Origin: Microstegium vimineum
Lineage: Eukaryota > Streptophyta > Magnoliopsida > Poales > Poaceae
Direction of reading: 5' to 3'
Assembly: GCA_022036555.1 (NCBI GenBank)
Contig: CM039129.1
Coordinates: 36,300,051 to 36,364,050 of the forward strand
Length of the DNA stretch: 64,000 nucleotides
This document shows, one piece after another, positions 57,276 to 64,000 of this stretch. The notes below the pieces were generated by a model. It saw only the letters and a program-made list of their open reading frames with translations. It had not been told where the DNA came from and did not search any database. The number at the start of each line of letters is the position of its first letter. Position 1 is the first letter of the stretch. A program made the position numbers and the translations under genes.

Positions 57276-57587
57276 ATGGAGGAGGACGTCAAGAAGATGA
57301 AGAGGCCGATGGATGAGGAGGACGACAAGAAGATGAAGAGGAAGGAAGGCGAAGAAGAAGATATCCAGAGGCCGGACGCGTTCGAGATGAAATTGCTTCC
57401 AGATGCATTTAAAAACCTATGTGGCGTCGCAACAGCGTTGGGCCTCAAACGTCCAGGTGACCCACTAAAGCCAACTGTGAAGAACTTAGCTTTTAAAATT
57501 TTTTGGTTGTTTGTGGATATTTGTAAGCAATTCGGTGTCGACCACGTGGGCACCGGCATCGAATGTCCGGGCCAAGAAGATTATTGA
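57264..57587 (+). CDS. Small protein with KRP-acidic repeats, 107 aa, unrecognised
   Basis: The start MKRPMEEDVKKMKRPMDEED is chosen as the first ATG after an in-frame TAG at 57258. Three copies of a repeat of the type MKRPxEEDxKK make an N-terminus of alternating basic and acidic clusters, possibly a nuclear signal. From residue 35 on (DIQRPDAFEMKLLPDAFKNL ... FKIFWLFVDICKQFGVDHVG) it looks like a compact helical domain. The repeat is also present, out of use, in the duplicated DNA upstream. No family recognised; it may be real and expressed from the second promoter copy, or a fragment. Confidence 0.45.
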   Translation: MKRPMEEDVKKMKRPMDEEDDKKMKRKEGEEEDIQRPDAFEMKLLPDAFKNLCGVATALGLKRPGDPLKPTVKNLAFKIFWLFVDICKQFGVDHVGTGIECPGQEDY

Positions 57588-58450
57588 CCACAAATGTTGC
57601 ATCAATTTAAGACAAAATTAAGTGGTGTGTTTGTAATGATTGGAATTACTGTGGTGGTACCTACAATTTGAAAGTTTACTTCAAATTTCCATTTTGTTTA
57701 CTAAAACATACTAAAAATAGTAACTGCTAAAGGAAAATCAAAAAACACAAAAGGAAGTAAACGCACGGGCATTAATCTTGTGCTTCCCGATTGATAGTAA
57801 TCGGGATGCCCTGAGCTAAAACATACCAAGATTTAATAATCCGGATTGATAGTCCAAAATCAAAAATGAAAGCAATCATTATTTGCATGGCCGACAGCCA
57901 ATCAATCAGCCATGGTAAAATGAAGCAATATCTAACGTGAATCACTCGCGCACGTTTTTAACTCACTCAACAATGACGTATATGGTAGGTTAAATAACAG
58001 TCTTTACACACTAAAAAGGAATAGTTTTTCCTTCGAAAGACATTTTTCCACCAACAAAACACCCCTCATATTCTTCCTCCTCCCCTCACCCCTTCCTAAC
58101 CGCTTGTAGAGAGAAGCACTCTAGACTCTCGGGCCTGTTCCTTTCCTAATCGCGCGGAGAGAGAAGCACGGCGGCTACCCGTTCCTCTCGGGCTGCCCTA
58201 AACTCTAAGACAACTACCGTGAGCAACCACTAAAGGTAACAAACATTATGATTGAGCAGTAGCTTTTGTAATTTAGTTTTCTGATTCTTTATTCTCGGGG
58301 TCCTAAGAAAGACACTGTTTGTATGGATTGAATTATTTGACATCAATTGTGCATAAAATACTTTGGTAGAAATTTTATTGGTAAAAAATACTGTTTGGTG
58401 AAGAAAAGATAGGAAAAGACTGTACATGAACACACAACCTATCTGACAAA
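57588..58450. other. Intergenic, with a possible transcription start region
   Basis: At 58060-58235 CT-rich sequence with two similar stretches (CCTTCCTAACCGCTTGTAGA and CCTTTCCTAATCGCGCGGAG, each followed by GAGAAGCAC) ends in AAAG-GTAAC, which could be a noncoding exon and donor. No open frame supports it. Confidence 0.3.
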
Positions 58451-59214
58451 ATTTTACATGTCACTGTCAAATATAAGCACACAACAAGTAAAATATGCCT
58501 TCAGGAATAAATATTAGATAAATTGATCCTATTGAAAATTTGAAAATCAGTCTATATAAGTGTAATGTGTCTGTATTAAACCAACTGAGACTACATAGTA
58601 TATCCAAGAACAGTCATTTTCAATGAACAGATTTGTACAAATGGAAACAGGTCTGGTTCTTTGAGAACTTATCTTTGATGAACAAACAGCTTCCAAAGTC
58701 AATTCAGTGATGACTAACTTGAATAGAAAAAGCCAACTCCCAAGCCTAAGGTTGCCAGATACCAGGAAATCTATTAGACCAAGAAGAATTAAAAACAGTT
58801 AGTTTTATCCAAAACAAAAGTAATAGAATTAAATTTTACATATCACTATCACATATAAGCACACAATAAGTATAATATGCCATAAGGAATAATTATAAGA
58901 TAAATTGATCCTATTGAAAATTTGAAAATCAGTCTATATAAGTGTAATGTGTCTGTATTAAACCAACTGAGACTACATAGTATATCCAAGAACAGGTACA
59001 AATTCAATGAACAAATTTGTACAAATGGAAACATGTCTGGTGCTTTGAGAACTCAACTTTGATGAACTGACAGCTTCCAAAGCCAATTTCAGTGATGACT
59101 AACTTGAATACAAAAAGCCAATTCCCAAGCCAAAGGGTGCTAGATACAAGCAAATCTATGAGACCAAGAAGAATTAAAATCAGTTAGTGCTATCCAACAC
59201 AAAAGGTCAAATTC
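58451..59214. repeat. 382-bp tandem duplication
   Basis: ATTTTACATGTCACTGTCAA at 58451 and ATTTTACATATCACTATCAC at 58833 open two copies; TTGATCCTATTGAAAATTTG and AAACCAACTGAGACTACATA are identical in both. The tail CAGTGATGACTAACTTGAAT appears again, partly, at about 59213. Noncoding. Confidence 0.88.
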
Positions 59215-59421
59215 AGTTATGACTAACTTGAATAGCTAGCATGGTTTTAATTATCACAAATGGTTACTTATTTGTGTTCAATTGGCCCTTTCAAGATTCA
59301 ATTTAGTAGTAGCTTACCACTTATCATATAGCAATACAGAATGGATTAATTCCTGCACATATAAATAAGATCATTAACGGATTTCTGGAGAACAAGGTCA
59401 ACTTATGGTAAAAATATTATA

Positions 59422-62400
59422 TTGTCGTCAGACCCAATACTGTCAACTCACTGTGCTCACCGAGATACCAGAACTGAAAACCAGTCGGCACCTCTAGCTT
59501 TTGGGGTTCATCATCCGGCTATTTACCTTTCATCAACTATTAACCATTAGGCACAACCCCAATAGGAGTCCCCATGGATTTTCTTCTTAATATTGCCGTC
59601 AGAACCAAAGTTCACCTCACATAGCACATTGTCACACCCGTTTTTAAGAACAAAAACAAGTGCATAAAAGACTCATGTGCACCCCAGGAATAGTCGCACA
59701 CATGAGTTGACAAATTATAAAAAGTACCATCACAGTGCTTATTACATAGCGTTAGATACTCTGAAACAAATAACTTTAACTAAATGAAGATATCTGCAGA
59801 AGCTCCAAAGGGACTGGTTGACTGGTTGACTCCAAGACTAGTACTCATTGCGGTAATCATCAACCCAATCTTCATCTGTGGTGTTTGAATGCAAGGGTGA
59901 GCACATACGTACTCAACAAATATAACACGGGGTTCATGAAGCTCAATTGGTTATGCATGGTTCATAGCGGTAAGCATTTTGAGTAGATCAAATTCATATT
60001 AATATCAACAATTGCCAAGGTAATTTGCATCAGCTCAAATATCCATGATCATAAAGTAAATGACAATGATACAATAAATAAATAACACTTGCATAAGCCA
60101 CATAGAAATAAGAACCCAATAATTCTGTGAGTTTTCCGAGCCGCTCGTGTCCGTGAGCACGGCTATCATGATAGTTTTTTAACTCTGATCAGAGGTGTAC
60201 AACTTTACCCACAAGTCGTGTTGCCCATTTGCCCGGGATCATGACTCCCAAAACACTACCAAGGTGAGCAGGCAGGGTACACTATGAAACCTTTCAAGGG
60301 TTCGTCTAACAAGTCAGGGCCGCAAGGTTTCCATGACAGGGAGATATAGAGCCAACCTGTCCACGGTCACACTCTTTCGCGGCTATGCCCATAGATTAGG
60401 AACCACACTATACCCGTCTCGGCACACCCCTTTCGCGCCGTAAAGGTAACCACTGAACGAGCTAGAAAAGGTCCCCATACTGAGCTAAAGCCAGAGCCAT
60501 ATAGCCCTCATGGTTGTACTGTATATCCCAGATTTTGCCGACAGATAAGCTCCTATAATCCATTGTTGCTAAAAAGCGATTTTTACCATTATTGCATATA
60601 GTCATTAACAAATTAAGATCATGTACATCTAGTATGAGCGCTAGCAATGCTAAACATATATGGTGGATCAAATCATAGGTGTCAAGGTATTCAGGTTAAC
60701 AATCACTAGGATCAATCTATGGTAAAACAAGGAATATCATGCATATGAATTATATTAATTGTGAATAGGACAACAAGGATAATCCCATGTTATACTTGCC
60801 TTCTTCGAAGTACTCCTGCTGATCCTGCTGGTCTTGATCAAAGAAAAACTCCGGCTCTTCAACGGGTTGCTCAACGTCTTTAACGATCAACAATCAACAC
60901 CATTCAACCAACGGCAATCATACACGAAGCAAACAAAGCTATGATTAGAACAGTACACCAACAGTAATAAAACAAGATGAAAAGTTTATAAAACTAATCT
61001 ACATATCACTACGATCACAACGATGTTTCGAGCACGAAAAACGGAGCTAAAACGACGAAGTTGTGAATTAAACAAGTTTAACGACGAAGTTGTGAATTAA
61101 ACAAGTTTTTCCTATACAAAGATATTAATTTAAATCTAATCACGAAATTAAACTTTTTCAAATCTAACTAACAGTGGTATTAACATAAAGAGAATTTTAT
61201 TACGAATCTAACAAAAATTTGAACGGGTGAAAACGGATTTAAAATGAGTGTTATATGGTCTTGAATTTGAATGGCAATTCTGTAAATATGCATTTTCATT
61301 TATTTTGAAATAAAAACAGGTCCGAACACGAGTACGCTTTCCAGTGGCGAAAACGTAGTCAATGAAGGCGCCATGGACGGCGGGTTGAGACTGGAATCTT
61401 TCCAGGGGCTCTTTAGCAAGATTCCCGATCGAAGGGGTATCTTCTAATCTGATCCATCGATCTGAGATCTGATGGCTTGGAAAGAAAGGGGAAAGGAGAG
61501 AGAGGATGGCGTCGGCCGGCACAGAGCAGGCGCGGCGGCGCTCCATTGCCGGAGCTGTGGAACTCGGCGGCGCGAGGCAATCGGGCCATACAGGCCACCA
61601 TTCGGCAATTCGAGGGCACCAGGAGGGAGAGGGGAGGATCGCGAGTCTACCTGGGAGGTTCGCAACTGCAGAGGAGGAATAGGGGTGTCTGACGATGCGA
61701 TGGAGCGGGCACGGCTTCCCTGCGAACGGTGACAGGCCGGTGGGGGCAAGGAAAGAGGAAATTGAGCACACGGAAGGGTTTGCGGGGTCTCATACCTTGT
61801 TTCGAAGGAGAGTGAGGTCTTGCGGTCGACGGAGGGGCTTGGCATGGCTCCAATGGCGGTGGCGGCCACTGTGCTCGTGGCGGCGGCGCTCTGGGGTGCG
61901 AGGAGCGCTGCTAGGGCTCGGAACGGGGCGGAGGGGGCATGCGATGCCGGCTTAAGTAGCCCCGAGGCGCGGCAAGAAAGGAAAGGGAGGGATTGGAGCT
62001 CGATTCGGAGGAGAATTCGGTCGGTGCTCTGCTTTGATTCGGTGGAGAAGAAAGGAAAGGGGAGAGAAGCGACTGACGCATGGGGACAAGCAGTCAGTGG
62101 GACAAGGAAGGAGGAGTGCGGGCTCCCGCTCTGGGCCTTTGGCCGAGCCGGCCCAATAGGGAAAAAGGAGGGAGGAGGGGAACCAGGCCTGCGGGGAGAG
62201 GAGGCCAGCTTCGGATGGGCCATGGAATTGGGCCAAAAAGAGGGAAGGAGTGAGGGAGAGAAAAAGAAAGCTTTTGCAATTTCCAGAATTGATTTTCAAT
62301 TTGATCTTTCAAAACCTTTTGAAATACCTGTTTGGATTCCCTTCAAAACCACTCATACTAAGACAACAAATGCACCAGCATGCAATGCACAAAGTGTTTC

Positions 62401-62660
62401 TATATGACATTTTTATTTTCTCTACTAAATATGTATTTTCAATTTAGTGACATGCATAACAAGAGTTGCAAAAATTAAATCAATTTTATACTATTTCGAA
62501 AACATGCAAATTTTGGAGTGTTACACACATTGTTCACAGAGATACCAAGACTGGCCAAAACCAATCGGCACCTCTAGCTTTTTGCCTTTCATCAAATGTG
62601 ATTCAATTAGGCAAAACCCAACATTGAGTCCCCATGACTTATACTGCTATCGTGCCATCC
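59422..62660. repeat. 171-bp duplication whose second copy is split by the solo LTR
   Basis: Copy 1 (59422-59592) has TTGTCGTCAGACCC, CACCGAGATACC, TCGGCACCTCTAGCTTTT and GGAGTCCCCATGG. Copy 2 begins at 59593 (TTGCCGTCAGAACC), is broken at 59629, and goes on at 62526 (ACAGAGATACC, TCGGCACCTCTAGCTTTT, GAGTCCCCATGA). On the minus strand copy 1 reads KLEVPTGFQFWYLGEHSELT, which might be an old coding fragment; I do not recognise it. Confidence 0.7.
59630..62525 (+). mobile_element. Solo LTR of a Tekay/Del-type Gypsy element, 2896 bp
   Basis: Starts TGTCACACCCGTTTTTAAGA and ends GGAGTGTTACA. A perfect 5-bp duplication CACAT flanks it (59625-59629, 62526-62530). The TGTCACACCCG start, TGTTACA end and length near 3 kb are as I recall for LTRs of the Tekay/Del chromovirus group. 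No gag or pol is found; open frames at 61208-62407 lie on both strands in GC-rich LTR DNA and are not genes. It most likely formed by recombination between the two LTRs. Confidence 0.8.
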
Positions 62661-63149
62661 TTCCACAATATAGCCATGGCAAGAGGGAAGACAGAGAGTA
62701 CTGGCATGAGCCAGAGATAGAGAAGTACTAATATAGGAAGAGGGTACTATAAGGGAGCTAGCTCAAGCCACCTCACCATTACCATACTAACATAACAGCC
62801 CAAACTCTTAGCACCATTAACAATTTACTTAACTAAGGAATCTATTAAACTAACAGTTTCTTGGCACCAACAGAAAATGCCAAGGCATACTAAGGAACCC
62901 ATTATCGTTGCTCCTTTATTTTAATTATTACAGCACCTACCACTTATAATTTTGTTACGAAAAACAGAGTTAAACAGTGAGTACTCCTTTTATTTTACAG
63001 GTACATCCATCCATCCATTATGCAGTCTGGTTTTATAACCACAGAAGATATATCATCCATATTGTATTTTTTTCTTCACCAATCACTCCTAATATTCTTT
63101 TATATAATACTGGTATATATAACCTATGATCACAGGAAGGGATTTATAG
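62661..63149. other. Spacer or intron before the next gene
   Basis: AT-rich, with no feature I can support. It may be an intron or the upstream region of the gene that follows. Confidence 0.35.
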
Positions 63150-64000
63150 TATGCAATCATTGGTAGACTCAACAGAGAGCACGATGCATATAGCCTAGAT
63201 CCCAACCAAATCAAACAGCTTATTGCAGTTGAACTAAGGCCATATATTGACTCTTCGGACATAATACTTGTGCCACCAAACTATATAATTTGCTTGGAAG
63301 ATCCAGGGTCACAGAAAGCTATACTAAGTCAATCAACACTACACACAAATTATTTCCATCTCCAGATGTTACCTTGGTGCAAAGAACATGAGTGGGCTCA
63401 ATTACCATGGATAACAGGTGTGGATATATATTTAAATATGTATGATTTCCTTATATTTATTCTAAAATAGCTAATAGTTGGTCCTATGGCTTACGCAGTT
63501 CCTAGAACAGAAGGATCGAAGATACATATTGATCCAATCCAAATCCTCCCTGTGGTCAAACCAAAACAAGATCATAGAGGTTTACCACATACACACACAT
63601 TTCAATAAAATTGTAGTCTACCTCTAATATCTAGATAACCACTTCTAATGCACATTCCATACTACATGTCTACAGGCAAACATCAACTGAAGGATACTTT
63701 TGAAGCTACAATACCAAGCAACTATGATCTCCGAGCACCAGATCTCAGTTATCTTCTAATTACTGAACTTAGAGAGTACTACAAGAACAAGGCAACTCTA
63801 TTCACAGAGAGTAGTCATATAGCTACTGATATGTGTCGTATCTTGGCTACTTTATATACCAGTGCTACCAAACAAATGACAGATATCACCAACTGTTTGC
63901 ATCGACCTAGTTTGATAGAGAGTTCAGAAATTTTGGTTGACCTTCAAACTTTTATCACTTCCTTTCAACTGGTTTTTGAGTCATCAAGTCTAATATGGAC
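63150..64000 (+). CDS. Unrecognised multi-exon gene, partial (runs off the right edge)
   Basis: Two exons are clear. The first, 63150-63417, follows TTTATAG and ends ATAACAG-GTGTGG; it reads YAIIGRLNREHDAYSLDPNQ ... PWCKEHEWAQLPWITG. The second, from 63676 to the window end, follows TCTACAG and reads GKHQLKDTFEATIPSNYDLR ... LLITELREYYKNKATLF. Both are phase 1 at the junction, giving one open frame of about 197 codons. An in-frame TAG just before 63150 shows that the first is an internal exon or that the start lies further left. No domain known to me fits; helices seem common in the second exon. Start, end and function are unknown. Confidence 0.6.

Noticed and set aside
61208..62407. Large frames (up to 259 codons) on both strands
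   Set aside because: They fall in the GC-rich part of a solo LTR bounded by a perfect target duplication; all frames are open and none has a domain.

Overview
This is plant nuclear DNA, almost certainly from a grass (Poaceae). The evidence is a three-exon monocot-type metallothionein, a nuclear tRNA-Lys, spliced genes with GT/AG introns, Tourist- and Stowaway-type MITEs, and nested grass-type Ty3/Gypsy and Ty1/Copia retrotransposons. There are no operons. Genus and species cannot be fixed from the sequence alone.

Left arm (1-10545), gene-bearing: a tRNA-Lys(CTT), a 147-bp tandem repeat carrying a small hAT element with a perfect 8-bp target duplication, a Tourist-like MITE, a type 1 metallothionein gene, a TIM9 gene whose second exon carries a one-base deletion, and on the minus strand a single-exon, lysine/serine-rich plant protein. 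The long TIM9 intron holds a 1.15-kb terminal-inverted-repeat element.

Middle (10546-45167), a nest of retrotransposons inside a local duplication. Element A is a minus-strand Gypsy element (11951-42422). Element B, a plus-strand Gypsy element (19614-35323), is inserted in A. Element C, a Copia element reduced to LTR plus gag (22763-25918), is inserted in B's gag with an intact 5-bp target duplication. A and B each carry an extra gene antisense to gag-pol, from two unrelated families: a 'putative gypsy type transposon' (PF04195-like) coiled-coil gene in A and a plant mobile domain (PMD, PF10536-like) gene in B. All coding regions are broken by stops and frameshifts. A 1.4-kb flank (10546-11950) recurs at 42421-43883 and is followed by a third LTR of A (43884-45167). 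This fits a tandem duplication of the A locus whose second copy collapsed to a solo LTR.

Right arm (45168-64000), gene-bearing with small elements: an intact RALF-like secreted peptide gene and a frameshifted paralogue, two Stowaway-type MITEs, an antisense hAT transposase remnant, a multi-exon RPA-like OB-fold gene with two opposite frameshifts in one exon, a small KR-rich ORF preceded by a 244-bp duplication, several tandem duplications, a 2.9-kb solo LTR of Tekay/Del type with a perfect 5-bp target duplication, and the first visible exons of an unrecognised gene running off the end.

The least expected signal is compositional. Element B carries the hexamer GCCGAT/ATCGGC about 85 times in about 12.5 kb, across LTRs, coding and noncoding parts and both strands. 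Element A has its own private word (TCGAGG/CCTCGA). All counts were made by eye.
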